Origin: Narthecium ossifragum
Lineage: Eukaryota > Streptophyta > Magnoliopsida > Dioscoreales > Nartheciaceae
Reading direction: 5' to 3'
Length of the DNA: 64,000 nucleotides
Assembly (NCBI GenBank): GCA_963920575.1
Contig: OY986966.1
Coordinates: 19,291,656 to 19,355,655, forward strand
Positions 55,831 through 64,000 of this stretch are shown piece after piece (position 1 is the stretch's first letter; each line of letters starts with the position of its first letter). The notes under the pieces were generated by a model that saw only the letters and a list, made by a program, of their open reading frames with translations, was not told where the DNA came from and ran no database searches. Both the position numbers and the translations under genes were made by a program.

Positions 55831-58800
55831 AAAGAGAAAATTGAAAAGAAAAAAGAGAAGAGAAAACTGAAAACTGAAAACTGAAAAGAGAACAGAGAAA
55901 AGAGAAAATTGAAACAGAGTTGCAAGCAGCCGCCGTCGTCGCTGCCTATTGTTGCTCATCACCCCATTCACGAGGACGACCTCATCAAGAGTCCAAGCGG
56001 CTGTCGGAATCCACATTGAAAATAGAAAAGACAAAAGCGAAAAGATGTCACGCCCCGACCCAGAAAACCCATCCGGACCGGGACGTGAGGGTCCTAAACT
56101 CTAAAACCAAACGGCGAGAGCCTCCCCTGTAAACATCACATTTAAACTTGGTGCATGATTATAATATTCACAATTAATTTAAACTATCCTATCATCAAAT
56201 CATAATACAAATTAACTACTACAATACTCAATTAACTTTAGAAAGATACAATAATGATTCAAATCCTCTAAGTACAGCAATCTCTGATCAATTTACATCA
56301 AATTGGAATACAAATACATTTCTCCTTCAGATTACAATTTATACATTTAAAGCTGTACATCAATTGAATAGAATAAACTGATGATATCCTCGATCTCACG
56401 TACCACCATGGGGAGTGCCACCTCCAACACCGGAACTACCTGAAAAAGAAGGGATTGCATCGACCTGCATCACCGATGCAGCCCAGGTAAGAGTGAGCAA
56501 CAAAGCTTGCTCAGTAGGGTTCTACTCTACGTCACTCACAAAGGAAAGGGAACACAACAGTGTCGTCCTCAAGCATGGTCTGGGTTGCCGCGTGCCCTTA
56601 AGAGCTCCAGTCACGGTCTTCCAGCCGAGCTGGTCACGCGCTGGATTACACCGGTGCAGTAGGAAACCAACACTGCTACTCACAAGCAGGAAACCAACAC
56701 TGCTAGGCGGGAAACCAACACTGCTGAGTAGGCACACCCTCTACTCAAGAGTCTAAACCTGACACCGGCACCACGGAACCTGGCTCGAGGCCGACACGAC
56801 CTCTAAACGTCAATCAACAATATAATATTTCAGTCCGACTACCTAATAATCCTCGAATAATATCAAACATGATCATTGATGACAATCACGTCCTAATCCT
56901 CGACTACCCAAACCCCGGCCCTAGGGCTAGATCCGGGCTACCCGAGAACCCCGGACCGACAATCGAATCCATCGTCTACCACCTAGCCTGATGCTTCTAA
57001 TGCAATCAAATGCATGCAATGCTCAAGCACAGGGATACAGGAATAGTAGCATGCAATAATATGCCAAGACAACATACACGGGCTAGGCGAAGCATCAAGC
57101 TTGCCGGAGGGTGAACATGCATAAAACAGATAAAGGTCTAAATTACAATAATCCAATATTATAACGGCGCCCACGGCCCTAAACAGGAAACAACCCATTC
57201 AATCGAAATTTCGGCATTACGACGACGTCCACAGCCGTTAACCGCAATTTCTACAACGGGGGCACAACCCCGGCCACACAGATAATAATCATATACATTG
57301 GCAAGATACATCAACTAGGGCATACCTCTGCCCATTTAATTATCTAAACATCCCAAGGGGCATGACTCCCTTAGTTCAACCACAAAGCAGTAAAGGTCAT
57401 ACTGTCAGTCCATTTATTCTACGCAATTAAATATATTCATAAATCTAACCAGATTAACATTAATTGCGAGAAAAGATAATATTTGTATAATTGAAACCTA
57501 GAGCTACACATGCTTAAAACTCGGCATAAACCCTCAAGATATCTAGGAATAATAATTACATGTATCTCGAAGAATTAGACACGAGGAAAACATCGAAATC
57601 CATTAAAATACTCTTTTCTGAACCTCAACAATAACCTTAAGTTAGAGAGGATGAAATCTTATCAATTCGACGTCCAAACGATGTCGAATTGAAAATTAAA
57701 CTTGGGCAAATATAGATTAGCATGCTAGGAACATGCAGCCCAAGAATTGGATTAATCTAATGACTAATCTTCCCGGAATTCACTAATTAATTCACTAATT
57801 TTGACCACGTCGCAGATCCGAAGAAAAATCATCATAAATCATAGAAAACTCCGAAAATTATGAAATCAGCGGCAAATGAAAGTAGATTCGATGATCTACA
57901 ACTTTCATCGTGATGATCAAACGAGATCATGCACATACGAGCCCAGATCTGAGCTAGAACAGCTCAGCTCACAGAAAAACAGAACTTTGATGAAATCCGG
58001 GAAAAACATGCATAAAACCCAAATAAATCTCAATCAAATCTCCAGATACTTCAATCAACAATTTAGCACGCTTAGAGGGACTAACTAGCACAAATAAAAT
58101 AATAGATCAAACAATCAAACCCTAGATCTAGCTCAATCCTAAGATATAGGTAAAAACCCTACCTTAAACGCAAATCCAAGCCTCAATCCGCCGTGATCCA
58201 CCGTCCCCCGTCGTTGCCGTCGTCTCCTGCTCGCCGGAGAGCCGCCGAAGGCCTCCCATAGCTGCAGCTGTCGCCGGAGAAGGAAGAGGGCTGCCCGCGG
58301 AAGAGAGAGAGGGGAGGAAGGAGAAGGAGGAGGGGACCTCGCCGCCGCCTCCAGGCCGCCGGGGAAGGGACGGGGTCGCCGCGGGAGAGAGGGAAGGTTG
58401 CCGCGGGAGAGAGATCGAAGGGAAGGAAGGAGGGGGCTTGGGCACGGGAAAGCAGGGAAGAGAAGGAAAAGAAAAGGAAAGGAAAAGAAAAGGAAAACAA
58501 AGAGGGCGGGAAAGAGGAGAGAGAAAATAAGTAGGAGAGAGAAGAGTGTTAAGCCACTTAAGTGGCTTAGCCGGTTCAGACGAGCCAACTGATCGGACTG
58601 AATCCGATCTGGCTCCAAGTTGCGATCTCTACTGGATCTACTCAATCATGTACATCAATCAAGGTCGTGTGTGCACTACGAGGGTGTGAAACTGACCGCC
58701 AAGCCGCAATTCACCAAATTGCCCTTGAGGTCCAAAAAATCACGATGCGATCAACCGATCGCAACCCAAGGCCAACCGGGCCAAACCACAAAACCATACC

Positions 58801-60260
58801 CTCGACCTACCACGATCGGACCGGGTTGGAGGAACGGGTCCTCACAAAAGAGAAGAGAAAATTGAAAACTGAAAACAGAAGAGAGAAAAGAGAAAACTGA
58901 AACAGACCTGCAAGCAACCGTCGTCGTCGCCGCTCATCACCCCATTCACAAGGACGACTTCATCAAGAGTCCAAGCGGCTGTCGGAATCCACATTGAAAA
59001 GAGAAAAGTGAAAAGAGAAGAGAAAACTGAAAAGTAAAAAGAGAAGAGAGAAAAGAGAAAACTGAAATAGACCTACGAGCAACCGCCGTCATCGTCGCCT
59101 ATCGCCGCTCATCACCCCATTCACATGGAAGACTTCATCAAGAGTCCAAGCGGCTGTCGGAATCCATATTGAAAAGAGAAAAGAGAAAAGAGAAGAGAAA
59201 ATTGAAAACTGAAAAGAGAAGAGAGAAAAGAGAAAACTGAAACAGACCTGCAAGCAGCCGTCGTCATCGCCGCTTATCGCCGCTCATCACCCCATTCAGG
59301 AGGACGACTTCATCAAGAGTCCAAGCGGCTATCGGAATCCACATTGAAAAGAGAAAAGAGAAAAGAAAAGAGAAAACTGAAAACTGAAAACTGAAAAGAG
59401 AAGAGAGAAAAGAGAAAATTGAAACAGACCTGCAAGCAGCCGCCGTCATCGCCGCCTTTCGCCGCTCATCACCCCATTCACGAGGGCGACTTCATCAAGA
59501 GTCCAAGCGGCTATCGGAATCCACATTGAAAAGAGAAAAGAGAAAAGAGAAGAGAAAACTGAAAACTGAAAAGAAAATAGAGAAAAGAGAAAACTGAAAT
59601 AGACCTACAAGTAGCCGCCGCCTATCGCCGCTCATCACCCCATTCACGAGGACGACTTTATCAAGAGTCCAAGCGGCTGTCGGAATCTACATTGAAAAGG
59701 GAAAAGAGAAAAGAGAAGAGAAAACTGAAAACTGAAACCGAAAAGAGAAGAGAGAAAAGAGAAAACTGAAACAGACCTGCAAGCAGCCGCTATAGTCACC
59801 TCTTATCGTCGCTCATCACCTCATTCACGAGGACGACTTCATCAAGACTCCAAGCGGCTGTCAGAATCCACATTAAAAAGAGAAAAGAGAAAAGAGATAA
59901 GAAAAGAGAAAACTGAAAATTGGAAACTGAAAAGAGAAGAGAGAAAAGAAAAAACTGAAAAGAGAAAATTGAATCAAACCTGCAAGCAGCCGCCGTCGTC
60001 GCCGCTCATCACCCCATTCACGAGGATGACTTCATCAAGAGTCCAAGTGGAGCAGCAGGAAGCGGCTGTCGGAACCCGCATTGAAAAGAGAAAAGAGAAA
60101 AGAGAAAACTGAAAACTGAAAACTGGAACAGACCTGCAGGCAGCCACCATCGTCGTCGCCTATCACCGCTCATCACCCTATTCACGAGGATGACTTCATC
60201 AAGAGTCCGCATTGAAAGGCGAAAAGAGAATAGAGAAAACTGAAAACTGAAAAGAGAAAA
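55800..60260. repeat. ~175-bp GA-rich tandem array, interrupted by a solo LTR
   Basis: Each unit has a GC-rich half (accccattcacgaggac, agagtccaagcggctgtcgg, acctgcaagcagccgcc) and a GA-rich half (repeated gaaaagagaaaactg). The anchor accccattca occurs at 55961, 58939, 59114, 59289, 59471, 59637, 59818, 60011 and 60175. Spacings are 175, 175, 182, 166, 181, 193 and 164 bp; the first pair is 170 bp apart after removing the 2,808-bp LTR insertion. So there are nine units. The minus strand of each unit has a short frame PIAAWTLDEVVLVNGVMS, but no continuous ORF spans the array. Confidence 0.93.
56046..58848 (-). mobile_element. Solo Tekay-type LTR in the tandem array, TSD aaaga
   Basis: A 2,803-bp LTR in minus orientation, flanked by aaaga at 56041-56045 and 58849-58853. 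Read on the minus strand it starts tgtgaggacccgttcctc and ends gggtcggggcgtgaca. The GC-rich leader at 58190-58450 gives proline- and arginine-rich frames that are compositional. No GATCGATC cluster. A small ggaaaccaacactgct triplicate lies at 56678-56730. Confidence 0.94.
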
Positions 60261-60654
60261 CTGAAATGTTTTACATTCCATTGATATTCATGAATGGATT
60301 GCATTATTCTCTTTTCACTTTGACATTAATGTTCATGAGTATTCTCTTTTTTCTTTTTCAATGATGCTCACGAATCGAATGTTGTATTCTCTTTTCACTT
60401 TATCGTTAATGTTCATTAATGTTCATGAGTATTCTCTTTTCTGTTTTTCAATGATGTTCACGAATTGATTGCAGTATTCGATCCGTAAAAAAGAGAAAAC
60501 CCATAAAAGAGAATAATGAGTGAATATATTGCATTCCAGTATTCTCTTTTCTCTTTTCTCTTTTTCTTTCTTCTCTTTTCGGTGATCTAGTGCACTACTT
60601 TCACGGTTGCATTCCAATATTCTCTTTTTCTCTTTTCTCTTTTCTCTTTTCTCT
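60261..60654. repeat. Inverted, pyrimidine-rich continuation of the array
   Basis: Here the plus strand is T- and C-rich (repeated tattctcttttc, gttcatgagtattctc), the complement of the GA half of the array. Words such as aatgttcatgagtattctc repeat three times at roughly 60-80 bp. The two arms could pair as a long imperfect GA/CT inverted repeat. Confidence 0.6.
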
Positions 60655-60930
60655 TTTCTACATATCAACGAAGAAGACCTTGATCTAATGCAAAAAACCC
60701 CATTCTATTTGCTTTCTGCTAGTCCCGCCGAGATCCTAGCCATCTTCGTCGACGCCCAAGAAGGCAATGTCGGTGGATTACAGACATACATCATCCACGT
60801 GCAATAGCCCAACAACACAACAGTCCTCCTACATGACGCCGATCGCGAAACAATGCACATATCCTTCCTGTCTAACGCTACCCTCGACACCGGCGAGCTG
60901 CGACTGATCTAATCGTACCACGACGAAGGG
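60655..60930 (+). pseudogene. Unrecognised coding remnant with two in-frame stops
   Basis: One frame reads KTPFYLLSASPAEILAIFVD, QEGNVGGLQTYIIHVQ, a stop at 60805, PNNTTVLLHDADRETMHISF, NATLDTGELRLI, a second stop, then SYHDEG. The continuity across the first stop and the ordinary amino-acid composition suggest a decayed protein-coding exon. I do not recognise the family. Confidence 0.45.
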
Positions 60931-61482
60931 ACGGGGAGAGGACCTCAGGCGGGGAGGGGATGGGGAGAGGGCAGGGACGGGGAGAGGAGGGGGAGAGGGA
61001 GGGGAGGGGGAGGGGGAGAGGGTCATCATAGAGGTAAAAATGTCATCAGAAATATATAATCAATCATAATTGTCTATAACTGACGTCAAATGATGCTTAC
61101 ACCTTAAATCTATTAATAGTGGTGTACCGGTCAACAGGTTCTACAAATTTGATGTAAACACCAATTATATAATTATTAAATTAGATTCAATTTAGATTTC
61201 TATTTAACTTGGCATCTCTGTTCGAACATAGTTTGAAGGAATTTAACTTTATCACAATCTTCTGATTCTTGGGTGTTAGGGAATTTTGACATTGACTATT
61301 TGACCGATTAACGGTTAAATTTTCACGTTAACGGTCAGAACAATAACAACAAACTTTATTATCTAAAACATGGTAAAAAGTAAAAGCTAGTAATTAATTA
61401 GTACAACAACATGAACCTAATAAAACTCTACAACCTCAAGAAGTAGAAGAGAGAAAGAGAGCGAGGGAGTCGAACTCCTCTC
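60931..61482. other. G-rich tract and AT-rich spacer, no gene seen
   Basis: 60931-61021 is a run of ggggagagg-type words, purine-rich low complexity. The rest is AT-rich and contains nothing I can assign; its right end would be the 3' flank of the gene at 61483. Confidence 0.5.
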
Positions 61483-62058
61483 TCAAAATCCAATCTTGTT
61501 CTCCAATACAGCAGTGGCAGAGGTAGAAGAACCCTTGGATCCCACTTCCAATCCCCGGTTCTTGTTCTTAAACTCGCTCTCACCCCTATCTTTCCCCAAA
61601 TTGGGATCTAAATATCCATCCCCGTCCGCCTCGGTCTCCGTCTCCGTGGCCGATCCCAGCGCGTAGTTGAAAGATCCGAACTTGGGCGTCGTCTCGATCC
61701 CCGCCATCCCCCCCGCATCCAGCGCGAACGAGAACGAGAACCCACGCCAGCCGTCCTCCACCGCCGCCTCCACATCCGCCGTGGACGACGGGGAGTGGAG
61801 ATTCTCCAGCACCCCCGGGCACGTCCGCCTCCGCTTCGCCTCCGGCTGCCGCTCCTCCTCCCCCTCCTCGAGAACCTCCGCGGACGTCGCCGGATCCACG
61901 GCGGCGGGCTCCTCTGCTGCAGCTGGATCTACGGCAGCCACCTCCTCGGCCGCGGCGGGATCCACGGAGGCGGGCTCCTCGGCAGCAGCTGGATCCACGA
62001 GGGCGGGCGGCGGCGTGGCGTGGGGGGTATCCTCCTCCTCCTCGGTCCACGCCGACAT
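61483..62058 (-). CDS. Small acidic, Ala/Glu-rich protein, probable nuclear host protein
   Basis: I chose the ATG at 62058 (MSAWTEEEEDTPHATPPP), giving 191 residues. An in-frame upstream ATG at 62181 would add 41 residues read from AT-richer sequence. Residues 21-64 are four 11-residue repeats, VDPAAAEEPAS and variants, encoded by 33-bp DNA repeats. An acidic linker precedes KRRR at 75-78, a possible nuclear localisation signal. The C-terminal half is less repetitive: GWRGFSFSFALDAGGM, TTPKFGSFNYALG and an ETETEADGDGYLD stretch. It is GC-rich like many plant first exons and has no transposon similarity that I can see. Family and function unknown; it may be only one exon. Confidence 0.6.
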   Translation of the reverse strand: MSAWTEEEEDTPHATPPPALVDPAAAEEPASVDPAAAEEVAAVDPAAAEEPAAVDPATSAEVLEEGEEERQPEAKRRRTCPGVLENLHSPSSTADVEAAVEDGWRGFSFSFALDAGGMAGIETTPKFGSFNYALGSATETETEADGDGYLDPNLGKDRGESEFKNKNRGLEVGSKGSSTSATAVLENKIGF

Positions 62059-62181
62059 CTCGGGAGTTGGGAAAGTGGGGCGGTGGGATTGGTCTTCGTA
62101 AGCTCGTGGGGGCGGTGTTGGATTTGTAATAAGTAGGCCTTTACACTTTGGGTATTGTGTAATTTGTGAAGGTTTTTTCAC

Positions 62182-62555
62182 TGGAACCTATTTGAGTGTT
62201 ATTTTTTGGACTGGAGTCTAGGTCAAATCGTTGACATGGATCACTTGCTCTAAAAAAATTTCTTGTCTGGTTATGGACTTATGAGAACAGTTATTCCTAA
62301 TTTGGATTTATATTTTTTTCCTGTCTTTAATTTAGTAGTAATATTAGGTCCTGTATACTTGAGGAATAGGACCGGAAACAAGTGCCTCCAATTTCCATTT
62401 CCCAAGTCAAATAGTCTTTGGTTTTCAATCTGGAATACGAGCAGTCAAACCTCCCCTTTATAGGGGTCCTATGAGTTTTGGAGTGGAAGGACATACAAGG
62501 AGCCTCACTAACTTATATGCACGTCGCATTCTAGCTCATGCACCTACATTGTCAC
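62182..62555. promoter_or_regulatory. Upstream region of the 61483-62058 gene
   Basis: AT-rich 5' flank. On the minus strand aaatataaatcc (about 62303-62314) could be a TATA box about 250 bp before the chosen ATG. This is weak evidence in an AT-rich region. Confidence 0.25.
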
Positions 62556-62681
62556 TAGGGGTGTCCAAAAGGTTCAAATGGCCCGGCCAGGTACAGGTCC
62601 GGCCCTGTGCCAGTCAGGTCGAGCCCGGTCCGGCTTGGGCGTTGGCCCTGTTGGATCGGACCGATCTGGGTTCAGGGCCGG

Positions 62682-63556
62682 CAGGGCCGGCCCAATCAAT
62701 GTTGAAGCCCTAGGCAAATAAATCAGATGAGGCCTTTAAGTATTTATTAATCATAGTTAATAAGAAAATTAAATTAATTAAATATGATAAATTTATTTAA
62801 AAATCATCCTTGTAGCTTTTTGGGCTGCGTAAGTACTTATTAAATTTTTATATTCAAGTTTAGCTAATATATCTTTTTAATAGTTATTAGCTTATCCATT
62901 TAATCTTTCTTGTGACATGATTGATCGCGAGTAAGATTTTATTAGCTTCTTTTGAAAAAGTTTTTTTTCTGCAGAAACAACCGTTACATGTATTATCAAC
63001 AATATTCTATACACGATAGAGGTATTCGGAAAACAATCTAGTCTTTTGATATAGTTCAATATTTGAATTGGATTGTTATTTTCTGATAACAAAACTTCTT
63101 TCAAAAGGTTTAGTTCATGATATAAATCCAAGCCGTCAATAGTAAAGTTATAAATTAACTAGAGGACAAAATTTATGGACACATGTCCATATCAAGTCCC
63201 AAGAATTTTTTTGCCAACTGAACATACACTTTCCAAATTTCAAATGGGGTAACTAAGGGGCATTTTAATGGGGCCTAACAACTATCTTTATATTAATTAG
63301 AAGGTTTGGGGGCCTAAGGGTTAGGTTAGAAACCTAATAAAACATGAATTTAATAACTTGGCTTTTTTATTACATATATAGACCCTAAATTCTTAATTAG
63401 CAATAAAACATGAATTCAATAACTTAAATTTTTTAGTATATAAGCTCAATTTTTTTAATAAACGTATAATTTGGGGGCCACTTTCAAGTGGGGCCCTAAG
63501 CAGCCTAGGGGGCCCTAGGCAGCCGCCTAAGCTGCCTAGGGGTTGGGGCGGCCCTG
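62682..63556 (-). mobile_element. hAT deletion derivative with 8-bp TSD
   Basis: An 875-bp element. The left end cagggccggcccaa and the right end ttggggcggccctg are inverted repeats with one mismatch in 14. Target-site copies are agggccgg (62674-62681) and agggctgg (63557-63564), 7 of 8 identical. Subterminal ccctaggc words repeat near the right end. The CAGGGCCGGCCC ends, 8-bp duplication and transposase remnant all point to the hAT superfamily. The copy is non-autonomous. Confidence 0.85.
62892..63131 (-). pseudogene. hAT transposase dimerisation-domain remnant
   Basis: The frame reads ELNLLKEVLLSENNNPIQIL, DCFPNTSIVYRILLIIHVTV and VSAEKKLFQKKLIKSYSRSI, then MSQERLNG. This is the C-terminal hAT dimerisation domain of TTF-zinc-finger/HAT-type plant transposases; the usual SAERSFSKLKLIK is changed here. 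The catalytic part of the transposase is absent. Confidence 0.8.
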
Positions 63557-63640
63557 AGGGCTGGACCAGGGCCCCTTGGTTAAAAACCTAGTCCGTCTCG
63601 GCCCGGTCTGTATTTTAAAGAAAAAACGGTCACCTGTTTC

Positions 63641-63784
63641 CGACGCCAATACCATCATCCTCCTGCTCCCAGGCCGGTAGAAGGGCTGGGTCACACGGTT
63701 CCTCATGACAACCTGACCACTGGCGACTGATCCTCAGCGACCGCCCCGCACCACACATAGAAGCCCCCGTAGGACGACACGATC
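63641..63784. other. Unassigned spacer
   Basis: GC-moderate sequence with no recognisable motif between the dispersed repeat and the LTR at 63785. Confidence 0.3.
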
Positions 63785-64000
63785 TGTTGCGCCCCAACTC
63801 GCGTAGGCCAAACCGGGTCGGGCGATGCGAACCGAAACCTAACTAAATGCGGAAATTTTTTGACGATGGTTCCCTCTATTCTGCTGGTCTCCCTAAACAA
63901 TCCTCAAAACACTCTTATTAAAGCAATAATTAAAGAAACCTCAACAGATATAATAAAATAACTCATTTCATCAAACTTCTCAAAAAAGGTAAATTATACA
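63785..64000 (-). mobile_element. 3' end of another Tekay-type LTR, cut by the window edge
   Basis: The plus strand begins tgttgcgccccaactcgcgt, then gcgaaccgaaacctaactaa and atgcgg, and later the tggttccctct word and gctggtctcccta. This is the reverse complement of the LTR end seen at 7700-7820 and matches 757-900. The preceding cgatc (63780-63784) would be the target-site copy. The rest lies outside the window. Confidence 0.75.

Larger units (their letters stand above)
62556..63640. repeat. GC-rich dispersed repeat (aggggtgtccaaaa...) split by a hAT element
   Basis: The left part begins actaggggtgtccaaaag near 62555 and is rich in ggcccgg and ggtccgg words up to 62681. It continues from 63565 to about 63640 with cggcccggtctg. 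This looks like a MITE-like plant repeat; I could not fix its ends. Confidence 0.4.

Noticed and set aside
58139..58645. 168-residue Pro/Arg/Leu-rich frame on the minus strand
   Set aside because: It lies in the GC- and pyrimidine-rich leader of a solo LTR. Three frames are open there for compositional reasons, and similar frames occur in every sister LTR.

Overview
The window is nuclear DNA of a flowering plant with a repeat-rich genome. It is almost entirely a nested stack of LTR retrotransposons. I see no bacterial features, rRNA, tRNA or CRISPR array. The species cannot be named from this sequence. One ordinary-looking host gene is visible, a short open frame at 61483-62058 on the minus strand. 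All other coding sequence is transposon-derived and broken, or too degraded to name.

Region 1-30754 is one PIF/Harbinger (HARBI1-like) transposase gene on the minus strand, blown apart by insertions. Its C-terminus lies at 516-756 and the rest at 28259-30754. Between them sits a minus-strand Ty3/gypsy element of Del/Tekay type: 3' LTR 757-19911, integrase 20188-21300, RNase H 21456-22027, gag 25401-28106, 5' end deleted. That element was itself hit by LTRs at 1951-3717, 3762-16891, 17542-19545, 22045 to the sequence gap, and 25920-27595. The LTR at 3762-16891 was then hit by the only two-LTR element of the window (5477-13730, TSD gctat) and by a solo LTR at 13775-15347. A solo LTR at 28588-30136 splits the transposase again.

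Region 30755-38443 holds the 3' half of a SIRE-like copia element (LTR 30755-31905 and a minus-strand ORF ending near 33470), a hAT-MITE stub, and the 3' end of another Tekay element. That element's LTR (33903-38443) carries a nested solo LTR (34796-37101). Region 38444-52555 is the internal domain of a plus-strand Tat/Ogre-type gypsy element: protease, RT, RNase H, integrase, then an antisense plant-mobile-domain gene (45325-51353) and a purine tract (52542-52555). It is interrupted by three solo LTRs (38554-41163, 42320-43772, 48280-50908).

Region 52556-64000 holds a solo LTR (53024-55619), a ~175-bp GA-rich tandem array (about 55800-60260) carrying another solo LTR (56046-58848), gene-like debris, the host gene, a hAT deletion derivative (62682-63556) and the end of another Tekay LTR running off the window.

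The most unusual signal is inside the LTRs. Clusters of the palindrome GATCGATC, mostly just upstream of TATA boxes, recur in LTRs of several unrelated families. A second cassette, built of inverted repeats around CGGTCGATC/GATCGACCG, recurs mostly downstream of TATA boxes. One 90-nt stretch of it aligns without gaps between a copia (SIRE-like) LTR and two gypsy LTRs.
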